The notes: generated by a model not told the origin, from the sequence alone. 64,000 nucleotides of DNA from Corynebacterium oculi (GCF_001412105.1 NZ_LKST01000004.1:186001-250000); one strand, 5' to 3'; numbered from the stretch's first letter, positions 13,596-23,008 are shown. Translations and numbers: made by a program.

Positions 13596-13645
13596 GGTTA
13601 GTTACCCGGAACAGGGGCACCCCTTCGGGGGTGCGGGTACTGACC
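13596..13645 (+). other. Structured 5' leader of the SPFH gene (long bulged hairpin)
   Basis: GGTTAG (13596-13601) can pair with CTGACC (13640-13645) with one G-U. TACCC (13603-13607) pairs with GGGTA (13635-13639), and GCACCCC (13617-13623) with GGGGTGC (13628-13634) across a TTCG tetraloop. That makes an 18-pair stem with a single-base bulge and a one-sided bulge of nine bases, GGAACAGGG. It begins almost exactly at the predicted transcript start and has no U-run after it, so it is not a simple terminator. It could be a regulatory RNA element or a stability hairpin. I match it to no named family. Confidence 0.5.
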
Positions 13646-13685
13646 GTCATGAGCACTGCAACCATTTCGTAGGCAGGAGCGTCTT

Positions 13686-14597
13686 ATGTTCTTATTCATC
13701 CTATCCATCGCCCTCATCCTCATCGGCATCATCACCTTCTTCTACACCCCCAGCCAGAAAAAACCCGGTCAGAACACGGACGGCAGCACCGCCTCCCCCG
13801 CCGTATCCAGGCGTTCCATGAGAATCACCGGCGGCTTCATCGTCGCCGCGGCCGTGGTCATACTCGTCCTCTCCTCCGTGACCGTGGTGCAGCCGCGCAC
13901 CGTCGGAATCAAAACCGCCTTTGGCAAGCCCACCGGCTCCCTGGGCAACGGCCTGCACATCAAGGCCCCCTGGGAATCCGTGACCAAGCTCGACGGCGCA
14001 AAGCAAAATGACATCTACCGCGACGGCGGCGAGAACACCCTGGGCAGCATCGAGGTGCGCCTGGGCAATGATGCCAAGGCCACCGTGGACGCCTCACTGC
14101 AATGGCAGCTCAAGGTAGATCGCGCCGAGGAACTCTTCATGGACTACCGCACCTTCGAGGGGATTCAATCCAACCTCGTTGACCGCAATTTCCGCGCCGC
14201 CCTCAACGAGGTGATGAGCGGGTACGACCCCCTCTCCCAGGAAAGCATCGACGCCGATAAGGACACACTGGCCGTGCTCTCCCAGCAAACCCTGGAAAAG
14301 ATGCGCACCAAGGTGAGCGGCCAGATTGAGGTTCACTCCGTCACCATTCCCATCATCAACTTCGATGAGGCCACCCAGGCGCGGATCGACGAGCTGCAAT
14401 CCGAGATCGCCCGCACCCGCATCGCGGAGCAGAAGAAGGCCACCAACGAGGCCGAGGCTCGCGCCAACCAGGCCCTAGAGGGATCGCTCACCCCCGAGGT
14501 GCTGACCTCCAAGTGCCTAGACATCGTGGCGGATAACGGGCAGTCCCCGCTGGGTTGCTTCCCCACCGACGTGCAGCCCGTGGTGGGGGCGCAGTAA
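13686..14597 (+). CDS. SPFH/Band 7 domain membrane protein
   Basis: A 303-residue protein with two N-terminal hydrophobic segments (residues 1-19 and about 48-68) followed by a Band 7 domain that opens VVQPRTVGIKTAFGKPTGSLGNGLHIKAP. A charged helix rich in Ala, Glu and Lys (ELQSEIARTRIAEQKKATNEAEARANQ) follows. Such proteins form membrane-anchored oligomers that act as scaffolds or regulate membrane proteases. No NfeD-like or protease partner is adjacent. CAGGAG stands upstream of the ATG. Two Cys near the C-terminus (SKCLDIV, LGCFPTD) could form a disulfide. Confidence 0.85.
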   Translation: MFLFILSIALILIGIITFFYTPSQKKPGQNTDGSTASPAVSRRSMRITGGFIVAAAVVILVLSSVTVVQPRTVGIKTAFGKPTGSLGNGLHIKAPWESVTKLDGAKQNDIYRDGGENTLGSIEVRLGNDAKATVDASLQWQLKVDRAEELFMDYRTFEGIQSNLVDRNFRAALNEVMSGYDPLSQESIDADKDTLAVLSQQTLEKMRTKVSGQIEVHSVTIPIINFDEATQARIDELQSEIARTRIAEQKKATNEAEARANQALEGSLTPEVLTSKCLDIVADNGQSPLGCFPTDVQPVVGAQ

Positions 14598-14669
14598 GCC
14601 TCAGTAAGCCTCAATAAGCACGGCAAGGGGGCAGGCCGTGGGCGAGGCCCCGCCCCGAACCACAAAACA

Positions 14670-14696
14670 CCCCCTGACCTGGTAAAAGTCAGGGGG
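14670..14696 (-). terminator. Rho-independent terminator after tRNA-Ser
   Basis: A nine-pair stem, CCCCCTGAC with GTCAGGGGG, and a nine-base loop. On the minus strand it is followed by TGTTTTGTGG, a modest U-rich tail. It lies six bases past the tRNA 3' end, and may also end transcripts from the SPFH gene. Confidence 0.75.
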
Positions 14697-14701
14697 CTTA
14701 C

Positions 14702-14790
14702 TGGCGGAGGATGTGGGATTTGAACCCACGAGGGGCGTGAACCCCGCACGCGTTCCAGGCGTGTGACATAGGCCGCTAGTCGAATCCTCC
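14702..14790 (-). tRNA. tRNA-Ser (anticodon GGA)
   Basis: On the minus strand the acceptor arm GGAGGAT pairs with ATCCTCC, followed by discriminator G and encoded CCA (14704-14702). The anticodon arm reads CACGCCTGGAACGCGTG with GGA in the loop. A long variable arm (CGGGGTTCACGCCCC-type) and T-arm GTGGGTTCAAATCCCAC are present, as expected for a class II serine tRNA. It reads UCC and UCU codons. Confidence 0.95.
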
Positions 14791-14935
14791 AGCGCACACT
14801 CGGCATAACCGCCGCGTACCGGGACTACAGTACACTCACCCCCACCGGGGAAACAAATCTCCTGCACACCCGTCTCTCCTCGCGGCCCATCTCCCACTCT
14901 TTGGCCACCCCCTCGCCATGCGCTATAATCGAAAC

Positions 14936-15026
14936 CCGGATCTCGCGCGGCGTGTATCTTGTGAACTCCCCCAGGGCAGGAATGCAGCAAGGGTCAGCGA
15001 GCTCTCGCGGGTGCGCGAGGTCCCCT
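14936..15026 (+). ncRNA. ffs: Small signal recognition particle RNA (4.5S type)
   Basis: The conserved domain IV is recognisable in CCCAGGGCAGGAATGCAGC followed by AAGGGTCAGCG, which contains the Ffh-binding internal loops. The ends pair: CTCGCGC (14942-14948) with GCGCGAG (15013-15019). A T-run (TTATTTTTT) inside a weak TCCCC/CGGGGA stem follows, consistent with termination near 15035. Exact ends are estimated. In other corynebacteria this RNA also lies between a tRNA-Ser gene and aspT/dnaX. Confidence 0.88.
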
Positions 15027-15179
15027 TATTTTTTCGGGGAACTCTTCATTTCATCCTTCTGGCCAGCCGTCCGTTATCCGCCTCGGCCACCCCTCAGCAC
15101 CCAGCCAAACCACAGACGCAGCAGGTAGGATAGGGCTACATTATTGTGCCGTTATCGCCCCCACCGGAAGGAACCCCTG

Positions 15180-16448
15180 TTGTCTCTCCTTGATCTCAGC
15201 CCTGAACAGCGCGCAGAACTCGCTGCCCAGGTGCGCGGACAGTACCAAGAACTCCAGGCCAAGGGCCTCAGCCTCGATCTCACCCGGGGCAAGCCTTCCG
15301 CTGAACAATTAGATTTTTCCAACGCCCTCCTCTCCCTTCCCGGCGACGTGTACCACGATTCCTCCGGGACCGATGTACGCAATTACGGCAACCTGCGCGG
15401 CCTGATGGATCTGCGCCAGATCTGGGGCGATCTGCTAGGCATTGATCCGCAGAACATCATCGCGGGCGATGCCTCCAGCCTGAACATCATGTTCGACCTC
15501 ATCAGCCTCGCGTACATCTGGGGCACCCCGGATTCTCCGCGCCCGTGGTCTCAGGAGGAGTCGGTCAAGTGGATTTGCCCCGTTCCCGGGTATGATCGTC
15601 ACTTCACCATCACGGAGAAGTTCGGCTTTGAGATGATCCCCGTCCCCATGCTGGAGGACGGCCCCGATGTGGACGCGATCCGCGAGCTGGTCAAGGACTC
15701 CCAGGTCAAGGGCATGTGGACGGTGCCGATCTTCGGCAACCCCACCGGCGTGACGTTCTCGGCGGAAAAAACAAAGGCCCTGGCGGAGATGGAGGCGGCG
15801 GCCCCTGATTTCCGCATCATCTGGGATAACGCCTACGCCGTGCACACCCTCACCGAGGAGTTCCCCGAGGTGCTTGATGTCCTGGCCCTCTCCGCGCAGG
15901 CCGGGAACCCCAATCGCTTCTGGTGGATGTCCTCCACCTCCAAGATCACGCACGCGGGGGCGGGCGTGAGTTTCTTCGCCTCGTCCACGCAGAACCTGGA
16001 TTGGTATGTCTCCCTCGCCGGGGCGCGCGGCATCGGCCCCAATAAGGTCAATCAGTTGGCCCACGCCCTGTTTTTCCGCGATGCGGAGGGGGTTCGCTCC
16101 CTCATGCGCAAGCACGCGGCGTCGTTAGCCCCCAAGTTTGACCGTGTGCTGGGGATTCTCCAGGAGCGCCTGGGCACGTATGATGTAGCGCGTTGGACTT
16201 CTCCACAGGGCGGCTATTTCATCTCCCTGGATGTGCTCGATGGCACCGCCGCGCGCGTGGTGGAATTGGCGCGCGAGGCGGGCATTGCGCTTACGGGCGC
16301 GGGATCGTCGTTCCCGCTGCACCGGGACCCCAATGACCGCAACATTCGCCTTGCGCCCTCCCTCCCCCCGGTGGAGGAGATTGCGGAGGCGATGGACGGC
16401 GTGGCTACCTGCGTGTTGCTGGCCGCGGTGGAGAAGTTGGGTGAGTAG
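15180..16448 (+). CDS. aspT: Aspartate aminotransferase, subgroup Ic
   Basis: A 422-residue PLP-dependent aminotransferase that interconverts aspartate plus 2-oxoglutarate and oxaloacetate plus glutamate. It matches the corynebacterial AspT type: LTRGKPSAEQLDFSNALLSLPG near the N-terminus, GDASSLNIMFD, FGNPTGVTFS, the Schiff-base lysine in SSTSKITHAGAGVSFF, and the substrate-binding Arg in NIRLAPSLPP. The TTG at 15180 is chosen because GGAAGGA lies seven bases upstream and the protein then starts MSLLDLSPEQRAE. It leads a run of co-directional genes reaching the lipoprotein gene at 20291. Confidence 0.9.
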   Translation: MSLLDLSPEQRAELAAQVRGQYQELQAKGLSLDLTRGKPSAEQLDFSNALLSLPGDVYHDSSGTDVRNYGNLRGLMDLRQIWGDLLGIDPQNIIAGDASSLNIMFDLISLAYIWGTPDSPRPWSQEESVKWICPVPGYDRHFTITEKFGFEMIPVPMLEDGPDVDAIRELVKDSQVKGMWTVPIFGNPTGVTFSAEKTKALAEMEAAAPDFRIIWDNAYAVHTLTEEFPEVLDVLALSAQAGNPNRFWWMSSTSKITHAGAGVSFFASSTQNLDWYVSLAGARGIGPNKVNQLAHALFFRDAEGVRSLMRKHAASLAPKFDRVLGILQERLGTYDVARWTSPQGGYFISLDVLDGTAARVVELAREAGIALTGAGSSFPLHRDPNDRNIRLAPSLPPVEEIAEAMDGVATCVLLAAVEKLGE

Positions 16449-16490
16449 CAAGCAAGCGCGAAGCGGCAGAGGAAGGAGCATGACGGGACA

Positions 16491-17102
16491 GTGAATAGGT
16501 CTGAGACGGAATACTGGCTCGATGATTTCATGCCCGCCAAGTTGAGTGTTCACCCTGCCGGTGGTGTGCACATTGGCGTTGCGGAGTTCGGCGGCCAGGC
16601 CATTGCCTGCACCACGAACTTCGCGCGCGTGGATACTGGCTTGCAGGTGGACGGGGAGAGCACGCCCACGGACGTGCGCAGCGAGCTTTTTACCGTCATT
16701 GACGGGTCTGTGGTTCCCGCCGTGCGCGTTTTGGGCAACGCCGTCGATGTCCTGCGCAAGAACGCCTCCGTGCTGCCCGCAGAGCCGGGCACCATGCTGC
16801 CCGATCTGGCGCACCGCTCCGGCGTGCTGGTGGATCAGTTTGGCTTCGATTCCGGGATTACCATCCTGCACGGCCTGCTCGTTCCCCCCTTCATGTGGGG
16901 CGGGCCCGTTCCGCAATTCACGGAGGAGGCGGGCGATGTCCACGGGGAGGGCGTCACCCCCGGCGCCGGGAGGCTGACCGTCATGCTCCAACTCATCATG
17001 CTGACGGACGAGGAGCGCGAGCGCGTCATGCGCGAGGGCATGAGCCGCTTCCTCAGCGAGGTTCAGGCCGAGCAGATCCCGGTGCATAACTGGCGTCGAT
17101 AG
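16491..17102 (+). CDS. Conserved hypothetical protein between aspT and dnaX
   Basis: A 203-residue soluble protein starting at a GTG. The sequence begins TEYWLDDFMPAKLSVHPAGGVHIGVAEFGG. Late segments (RLTVMLQLIMLTDEERERVMREGMSRFLSEV) suggest a suppressor-of-fused-like alpha/beta fold, but this is only a resemblance. No catalytic residues stand out. It ends 21 bases before dnaX and sits within the aspT-dnaX-recR block, so it is probably co-transcribed with these housekeeping genes. Confidence 0.65.
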   Translation: MNRSETEYWLDDFMPAKLSVHPAGGVHIGVAEFGGQAIACTTNFARVDTGLQVDGESTPTDVRSELFTVIDGSVVPAVRVLGNAVDVLRKNASVLPAEPGTMLPDLAHRSGVLVDQFGFDSGITILHGLLVPPFMWGGPVPQFTEEAGDVHGEGVTPGAGRLTVMLQLIMLTDEERERVMREGMSRFLSEVQAEQIPVHNWRR

Positions 17103-17123
17103 CACGCAGGTAGGCTGTGGGGC

Positions 17124-19241
17124 GTGTCGCTTTACCGGAAGTATCGTCCCGCCTCCTTTGCCGAGGTCGTCGGGCAGGAACAGGTCACCAGGCCGCTGTC
17201 CGCCGCGCTCGATTCCGGGCGGATCAACCACGCCTACCTCTTCTCCGGGCCGCGCGGCTGCGGCAAAACCTCCTCCGCGCGCATCCTGGCGCGCTCCCTC
17301 AACTGCGTGCACGGCCCCACCTCCACCCCGTGCGGCGAGTGCGCCTCTTGCCGCTCGTTGGCCCCCGGGGGGCCGGGCAACCTCGACGTCACGGAACTCG
17401 ACGCCGCCAGCCACAACGGCGTGGAGGACATGCGCGAGCTGCGCGACCGCGCCTACTACGCCCCGGCGGATTCCCGGTACCGCGTGTTCATCATCGACGA
17501 GGCCCATATGATCTCCAACGCGGGTTCTAACGCCCTGCTCAAGATCGTGGAGGAGCCCCCCGAGCACCTCATCTTCATCTTCGCCACCACGGAGCCGGAA
17601 AAGGTCATCGGCACCATTCGCTCCCGCACGCACCACTACCCTTTCCGCCTGCTCACCCCCCAGGCCATGAAGGGCCTGCTCGCGCGCACGGTGGAGTCCG
17701 AGGGCATGTCCGTGGAGGATTCCGTCTACCCGCTCGTGATCCGCGCCGGCGGCGGCAGCCCCCGCGATTCGCTGTCCATCCTGGATCAGTTGCTCGCCGG
17801 GGCCGGGCCGGGCGGCCTGACCTACCAGGAGGCCCTGCCGCTGCTGGGGGTCACCGACCTTTCGCTTCTCGACGCCACCGTGGAGGCCCTCGCCGAGGGC
17901 GATAAGCCCCGGCTTTTCCAGACCATCGACGAGGTCATCGAGACCGGCATCGAACCCCGCAGGTTCGTCTCCGACCTGCTCGACCGCCTGCGCGACCTCA
18001 TGGTGCTCGAAGCCGTGCCCGAGGCCCTGGATATGGGCCTGGTGGACGCCCCCGCTGACCGCGCCGAGGTGCTGCGAGCCCAGGCCGCGCGGTTCACCGG
18101 CCCCCACATCACGCGCCTGGCGGATCAGGTCAATAGCCGCATCACGGATCTGCGCGGGGCCACCTCCCCGCGCCTGCTCCTGGAAATCCTGGCGGCGCAC
18201 CTCCTGCTTCCCGCCGAGCAGCCCCCCGCCCCGCTGGCGGCCTCCCCGCAGCACGCCGCCAAGGCCGCAGTGCAGGCGGCTACCACTCAATCAACCACCG
18301 CGCCATCGGCCCCCTCCGGGAAGATCACCGGGGCCGGGGGGCGCGTGTACGAGCGCCCCTCCCAGCGCGCGGGACGCCAGGACCAACAGGCCCAGCCCGC
18401 GCGCCAGGAACAACCAAAGCCGGAAGCCCCGCAGCCCCCCGCCGCTCCCCCCAGCGCCCCCGAGAAATCCACGCAGGAACCCCCGGCCTCGGCGCTGGAG
18501 ACGATCCGGCGCGAATGGGCCCAGTTGCGGGAGACCATCGGTGCCCGCAATCGCGTAGCCCAGATCATGCTCACCGAGGCCACCGTGCTGGGGATCCGCG
18601 AGGACACCCTGGTGCTTGGGCACAACACCGGGGCGCTGGCCGCCCGCATCAATGCCGAGCGCAATAACAAGGACATCGCGGAAGCGGTGGCCCGCCTGGC
18701 GGGCACCCCGTTGAAGGTGCAGTGCGTGGTGGGAACGGATCCCACCGCCCAAGGCTTCGAGGCCGCCCCGCCGAAACAGCGTCCGTGGAATCCCTCGGAC
18801 GCCCCCACCAAGGCCACCCCCAGGGAACACTCCGCTTCCTCTGAACCCAAGGAGCCCGCCAGATCCGCCCCCGTGTGGGGCAAACCGGCGGCCCTCGGCG
18901 GGCGGGAAAGCAAGCAAGCCACCCCCCAGACCGCCCCTGCACAGGCCCCCAAAGCCCCGCCCTCGCCCACGTCCGCGCCCAAAATCACGGTGCCCACCGC
19001 CGGGCGTCGGCAGCCCGATCCGGCTCCCCCGGTGGATGAGGTGCCCCTGCCCCCCGAGCCCGAGGACCCCTATGCGCCCCCGGAGGAGGCCCTCGCGCCG
19101 GAACCCACCCCGGCGGAGGAGTCCGAGGAGGAGGAGATGCTGCGCGCGGCCGCCAGCGAACCCGGCAGCCGGGATCGCCGCGACGCCATGACCGTGGTGA
19201 TGGAGCTGCTCGCCCAGGAGTTAGGGGCCAAGCCGCTCTAG
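17124..19241 (+). CDS. dnaX: DNA polymerase III gamma/tau subunit
   Basis: A 705-residue clamp-loader ATPase. It opens MSLYRKYRPASFAEVVGQEQV with Walker A GPRGCGKTS, a four-Cys zinc module (CVHG...CGECASC), Walker B IIDEAHM and the sensor 1 region FATTEPEKV. Residues about 370-480 and 540-690 are Pro/Ala/Glu-rich linkers. Between them (about 455-545) lies a folded module corresponding to the tau C-terminal region. The GTG at 17124 gives the conserved start. I saw no A-rich slippery site, so one full-length product is expected. Confidence 0.95.
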   Translation: MSLYRKYRPASFAEVVGQEQVTRPLSAALDSGRINHAYLFSGPRGCGKTSSARILARSLNCVHGPTSTPCGECASCRSLAPGGPGNLDVTELDAASHNGVEDMRELRDRAYYAPADSRYRVFIIDEAHMISNAGSNALLKIVEEPPEHLIFIFATTEPEKVIGTIRSRTHHYPFRLLTPQAMKGLLARTVESEGMSVEDSVYPLVIRAGGGSPRDSLSILDQLLAGAGPGGLTYQEALPLLGVTDLSLLDATVEALAEGDKPRLFQTIDEVIETGIEPRRFVSDLLDRLRDLMVLEAVPEALDMGLVDAPADRAEVLRAQAARFTGPHITRLADQVNSRITDLRGATSPRLLLEILAAHLLLPAEQPPAPLAASPQHAAKAAVQAATTQSTTAPSAPSGKITGAGGRVYERPSQRAGRQDQQAQPARQEQPKPEAPQPPAAPPSAPEKSTQEPPASALETIRREWAQLRETIGARNRVAQIMLTEATVLGIREDTLVLGHNTGALAARINAERNNKDIAEAVARLAGTPLKVQCVVGTDPTAQGFEAAPPKQRPWNPSDAPTKATPREHSASSEPKEPARSAPVWGKPAALGGRESKQATPQTAPAQAPKAPPSPTSAPKITVPTAGRRQPDPAPPVDEVPLPPEPEDPYAPPEEALAPEPTPAEESEEEEMLRAAASEPGSRDRRDAMTVVMELLAQELGAKPL

Positions 19242-19297
19242 GGGGAGGCCGGTAGACTCGAAGCCTAGTAATTAATCCCCACAAGAAAGGCATCATC

Positions 19298-19624
19298 ATG
19301 TCTCAGCCCGATATGCAGGCCATCCTCCAGCAGGCCCAGGAGATGCAGTTGCAGCTCCAGCAAGCGCAGAAGGAGATCCTGGCCACCGACGTCTCCGGCA
19401 CCGCAGGCAACGGCCTGGTCACCATCACCATGACCGGCGGCGGGGAGGTCAAGGACGTGCAGATCTCCCCCGAGGTGGTAGACCCCGAGGACGTGGATAC
19501 CCTGCAGGACCTCATCGCCGGGGCGTTCGCGGACGCCCACAAGAAGGTGGGGCAGCTGGCCGAGCAGAAGATGGGCCCGCTTTCCCAGGGCCTTGGCGGC
19601 GGCCTCGGCGGGATGCTCGGGTAA
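19298..19624 (+). CDS. YbaB/EbfC family nucleoid-associated protein
   Basis: A 108-residue protein with a Gln-rich N-terminal helix ([23 protein letters not shown]) followed by a beta region ([23 protein letters not shown]) and a Gly/Leu tail, the standard YbaB layout. These proteins bind DNA as dimers and are nearly always encoded between dnaX and recR, as here. AAGAAAGG stands upstream of the ATG. It ends ten bases before recR. Confidence 0.93.
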   Translation: MSQPDMQAILQQAQEMQLQLQQAQKEILATDVSGTAGNGLVTITMTGGGEVKDVQISPEVVDPEDVDTLQDLIAGAFADAHKKVGQLAEQKMGPLSQGLGGGLGGMLG

Positions 19625-19634
19625 CGTAGCAGCG

Positions 19635-20294
19635 GTGTTTGAAGGACCTCTCCAAGACCTCATCGACGAGTTCTCGCGCCTACCTGGCGTAGGCCCCAAG
19701 AGCGCGCAACGCATTGCGTTTCACCTCCTGCACACCGATCCCGAGGATATTGCGCGCCTGCAACGCGCGCTGGGGGAGGTCAGCACGGGGGTGACATTCT
19801 GCCGCATCTGCTGCAACATCTCCTCGGCGGAGGTGTGCCGCATCTGTGCGGATTCCGGCCGCAATCGCTCCGTGGTGTGCGTGGTGGAGGAGCCCAAGGA
19901 CATTCAGGTGATCGAGCGCACCGGGGAGTACACCGGCCGCTATCACGTGCTGGGCGGCTCGCTTAATCCCCTGGCCAACATCGGGCCCCGGGAGCTGAAC
20001 ATCACCACCCTGCTGCAACGCATCGGCGGGGCCCTGCCGGATCGCCAGCTCGCGGACTCCACCCCGGAGAATCCGCTCTATGATTCCGCTCCGGAGATCA
20101 CGGAGGTGATCCTGGCCACCGACCCCAATACCGAGGGCGAGGCCACGGCCTCCTACCTCGTGCGGCTGCTGCGCGATTTCCCCGGACTGACCATCTCTAA
20201 ACTCGCCTCGGGAATGCCTCTGGGCGGGGATCTGGAGTTCGTAGACGAGCTCACCCTTTCCCGGGCTCTCAGCGGAAGGCTCACCATAGAATGA
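19635..20294 (+). CDS. recR: Recombination mediator RecR
   Basis: A 219-residue protein of the RecFOR recombination-repair pathway that helps load RecA on gapped DNA. The GTG at 19635 gives the family start [20 protein letters not shown]. Visible features are the helix-hairpin-helix ([17 protein letters not shown]), the four-Cys zinc finger ([16 protein letters not shown]) and the TOPRIM strand [14 protein letters not shown]. The end overlaps the next gene by four bases (ATGA). Confidence 0.95.
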   Translation: MFEGPLQDLIDEFSRLPGVGPKSAQRIAFHLLHTDPEDIARLQRALGEVSTGVTFCRICCNISSAEVCRICADSGRNRSVVCVVEEPKDIQVIERTGEYTGRYHVLGGSLNPLANIGPRELNITTLLQRIGGALPDRQLADSTPENPLYDSAPEITEVILATDPNTEGEATASYLVRLLRDFPGLTISKLASGMPLGGDLEFVDELTLSRALSGRLTIE

Positions 20295-20692
20295 CGCGAA
20301 GCATGTTCCTCCCCTGTGCGCTGATCGCCATCGGCCTAGCGGCCTCGGGCTGCTCCACGCAGCGCACGGTGGAGGTGACCGAACCCAGCGAATCCATGAG
20401 CATGGAGGGGATACGCACCCCCGACGATCCCATTTTGGGTGCCGTAAGCGCGGAGGGGGCCTGCGACCCGGAGGTGCTAAGCGTGGAGGATAACGTTCTG
20501 GTCTATCGCGGGCAGCCCGGCGATGAGATCGAGGTGAGCATCACCGGCACCGGCGATACGCCCCGCATGGAAACCTTCACGATGGGCAGCACCGACACCG
20601 AACACCGCCTTGACCTAGGTGATTGGGAATCCCTCGGAGTGCAGGCCAGCGGGCGGGTGGGCTTGCCCGGGGAATGCGTGCTGAGCAAGTAA
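20291..20692 (+). CDS. Small lipoprotein, unknown function
   Basis: A 133-residue precursor with a hydrophobic signal ([17 protein letters not shown]) ending in the lipobox ASGC, lipidated Cys near residue 21. The mature 110 residues are acidic and beta-rich with two more Cys (GACDPEV and GECVLSK) that could form a disulfide. It is translationally coupled to recR but should be exported, so the coupling probably reflects operon structure, not shared function. Confidence 0.75.
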   Translation: MTRSMFLPCALIAIGLAASGCSTQRTVEVTEPSESMSMEGIRTPDDPILGAVSAEGACDPEVLSVEDNVLVYRGQPGDEIEVSITGTGDTPRMETFTMGSTDTEHRLDLGDWESLGVQASGRVGLPGECVLSK

Positions 20693-20731
20693 ACGCGGCA
20701 GTAGGCACGCTGGGTGCGGCTCCCATGAAGA

Positions 20732-20772
20732 AAGGCCGGGGTGCCAGTTCTCAGAACTGATACCCCGGCCTT
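20732..20772 (-). terminator. Rho-independent terminator after the protease array
   Basis: An 11-pair stem, AAGGCCGGGGT with ACCCCGGCCTT, around a 19-base loop that has its own small TTCTCAGAA palindrome. On the minus strand TTTCTTC follows. It lies 15 bases past the last codon of the decayed protease gene and would also meet transcripts from the recR operon. Confidence 0.75.
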
Positions 20773-20787
20773 AAGGCACAGAAGCCC

Positions 20788-21808
20788 CTAGAAGAGTCCG
20801 CCCAGGGCCTCATCCAGGCTGGACTCCAATTCCTGCCCCAGCAGGTCCAGGGGATCGGGAATCTCCGGGGCGGATTCCGGGTTCTCCTCATACCACGCCA
20901 CGGCGCCCTGGACGTCATCGTCCTGGGTGCGGGTGGGGTTAGCGGGCTCGGCGGAGTCCGGGAGGGCAAAGTACTCATTGACCTGCCCGTCCTCGATGCC
21001 ATAGCCCTCCTAGATCGCCAGGTCGATGGGCTGCGCGCGGCCGATGGTGCCAAAGCCCATCGAGGTCACGCCCAGGGCCTCGCCCGTCTCCGGGTCAAAG
21101 TTCACTCCGCCGGAATCACCGTTCTGGTAGTTCAGGCCCGCGCTCCACACGCCGTTTTGGGTGCGGAAGAGCTGCACGCCGCAGGAGCGCCCGCTGGTGT
21201 TGCCGTCCTTGCAGATCGGCTGGCCAAAGTTATCGGCGGAGACCTCCCAGAAGCCCAGGTCCTCGTAGTCGCGCACCCCGGTCAGTTCCACCGGCTCGCC
21301 GTGGGAGTTGCCGTACATGTCCACGGAGTCAGAGAGACGGGTGGTGGTCACGCCGGGTTCCAGTTCCACGGTGCCCCAGTCCGGGGAGTTAAAGGCCTGG
21401 TTCATGCCCTCCAGGAGCGAGAAGTCCTCCTCGTCCCCCACCGTGATGGGGCCGCCCGCGTCGGGGTGGCCGATCACCACATCGCCCTCGGGGTGGGCAG
21501 GTACACCGTGTCTCCCACCTCGGACACGGTCTCCACGCCGTACACGCAGTGCCCGGCGCTGACCAGGATGTCCTTCTGGGTGCCGTCGGCCAGGGTGACG
21601 GTGCCGGGCACGCCCTGGGAGCAGGTCAGGCGCTTGTACTCATCGGGCAGTTCTCCGGCAGCGAGTCGGTGAGCTCGCTGTAGTCATCCGCGCGCATGGG
21701 GGAGCCGGGGGCCACCTCGGCGGCGCCGGCTGCGGGGACCAACGCCGGAACGGCGGTGGCGGCAGTGGCGGCTGCGCACAGCGCCACGGCGGAAGTACGA
21801 ATCTTCAT
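20788..21808 (-). pseudogene. Decayed S1-family serine protease (third tandem copy)
   Basis: This is a paralogue of the two intact proteases upstream, carrying three lesions. The signal peptide frame (MKIRTSAVALCAAATAATAVPALVPAAG) runs to TDSLPE near 21657, then shifts. The second frame carries the catalytic His block VSAGHCVYG and shifts again near 21490 (YLPTP to EGDVV). The third frame holds the Asp region (SPDWGTVEL) and the nucleophile block NGDSGGVNF, then meets TAG at 21010 where the paralogues have Glu/Lys. Translation beyond that stop continues as EGYGIEDGQVNEYFALPDS to a final TAG at 20788. All catalytic regions are still readable, so decay is fairly recent. Confidence 0.9.
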
Positions 21809-21835
21809 TTTCTTATCCTTATTCTTCTCACCAAC

Positions 21836-23008
21836 TCAGTTGTGCTCTTGCAGGGCCAGACCCAGGCCTGCCCCAAGAGCCGCACCGGCCGTGTCCTCGG
21901 CCAATGTTCCCAGCGTATCAATGGTCTCGGCCGTATTCTGGAGAATCGGCTCCCAATTAGTGGGATCTTCCAGAACCTGCTCGGTGGAAGTTTCCACCAG
22001 GCCACTCACCTCGTCCACGGCAGCCTCGGCGTTGTTCTGCGCCACCTCCACCGCCGTCTCCGGGGTGGGAAGTTCCTCCGCGATGACGTCCCGCGCCCAG
22101 TCCTGCACCGTGGCCTGATCCTCCGCGAAGGAACGCATGGGGGTGTGCTCCTCCGTGGACTCCGGCAGGGCAAAGCGCTCGTTGACCTGCCCGTCCGGGA
22201 TGTCATAGGCCTTTTCCACGGCCACGTCCACCGGCTGCGCGCGCCCGATGAGCCCGTACACGCTCATGGAGGTCACGCCCAGAACCTCGCCGGTCATCGG
22301 ATCATAGTTCACGCCGCCGGAATCTCCCGGCAGCGAGGTTCCGAGGTACCACAGGCCGTTGCTGGATCGCAGCACCTGCACGCCGCAGGTGCGCCCGGTG
22401 GTCTGCCCCTCCTTGCAGATGGGCTGCCCGGCGTTATCAAAGGAGATTTCCCAGGGCTCCAGGTCGCGGTAATCCCGCACCCCGGTGAGCGTCACGGAGT
22501 CCCCGTGGGAGACGCCGTACTGGTCGATGGAATCCGCCACGCGGGTCATTCCCACGTCCGGCGCGATCTCTGCGGTGGCCCAGTCATCGCCGTCATACAT
22601 CAGCCGCAGTTCCTCGGGGTCGCGGTCATCGAGCGCCGGGTGCACCGGCTGGCCCTGATCCCGCACGGCAATGAGCTGGTTCCCCCCGGGCAGCGGCGCA
22701 TAGACCTCGGGGGCCATCTCCCCCATCGCGGAGCCCTCGATGCCCCACAGGCAGTGCCCGGCGGTGACCATCACGTTCTTCTGGGAGCCGTCCGGCAGAG
22801 TGACGGTGCCCGGCACGCCCTGGGAGCAGTGTTGGGCAAAGATCTCCATCGGAATATCCTCCGTTATGGCCCCCTCCAGCGGCGGGAACATCTGCATGCG
22901 GGCGCCGGGGGCTACCTCGGCGGCACCGGCCACGGGAGCGCTTATCGACGCCGCTAGGGCCGCACCCATCACGGCGCTGACCACGCCGAACACACCACGG
23001 TTTTTCAT
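21836..23008 (-). CDS. Secreted trypsin-like serine protease (tandem copy 2)
   Basis: A 390-residue secreted S1 protease. A signal peptide ends near VAGAAEVAPG. Catalytic residues are His in MVTAGHCLWG, Asp in GDDWATAEI and Ser in PGDSGGVNY. Paired Cys (HCSQGVPG with GHC; PICKEGQTTGRTCGV) suggest disulfides. After the protease domain (to about 275) comes an Ala/Glu-rich helical C-terminal extension of about 115 residues with no membrane anchor. The ATG follows the previous gene's stop with no gap (TAGATG), so translation is coupled. Substrate is unknown. Confidence 0.88.
   Translation of the reverse strand: MKNRGVFGVVSAVMGAALAASISAPVAGAAEVAPGARMQMFPPLEGAITEDIPMEIFAQHCSQGVPGTVTLPDGSQKNVMVTAGHCLWGIEGSAMGEMAPEVYAPLPGGNQLIAVRDQGQPVHPALDDRDPEELRLMYDGDDWATAEIAPDVGMTRVADSIDQYGVSHGDSVTLTGVRDYRDLEPWEISFDNAGQPICKEGQTTGRTCGVQVLRSSNGLWYLGTSLPGDSGGVNYDPMTGEVLGVTSMSVYGLIGRAQPVDVAVEKAYDIPDGQVNERFALPESTEEHTPMRSFAEDQATVQDWARDVIAEELPTPETAVEVAQNNAEAAVDEVSGLVETSTEQVLEDPTNWEPILQNTAETIDTLGTLAEDTAGAALGAGLGLALQEHN

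Noticed and set aside
16125..18290. A minus-strand open frame of 721 codons opposite aspT and dnaX.
   Set aside because: It crosses three well-supported plus-strand genes and has composition typical of antisense GC3 bias.
17124..19241. Programmed frameshift in dnaX giving a separate gamma protein.
   Set aside because: No A-rich slippery heptamer with a downstream stop in the -1 frame was found; the gene reads through to a full tau-like product.
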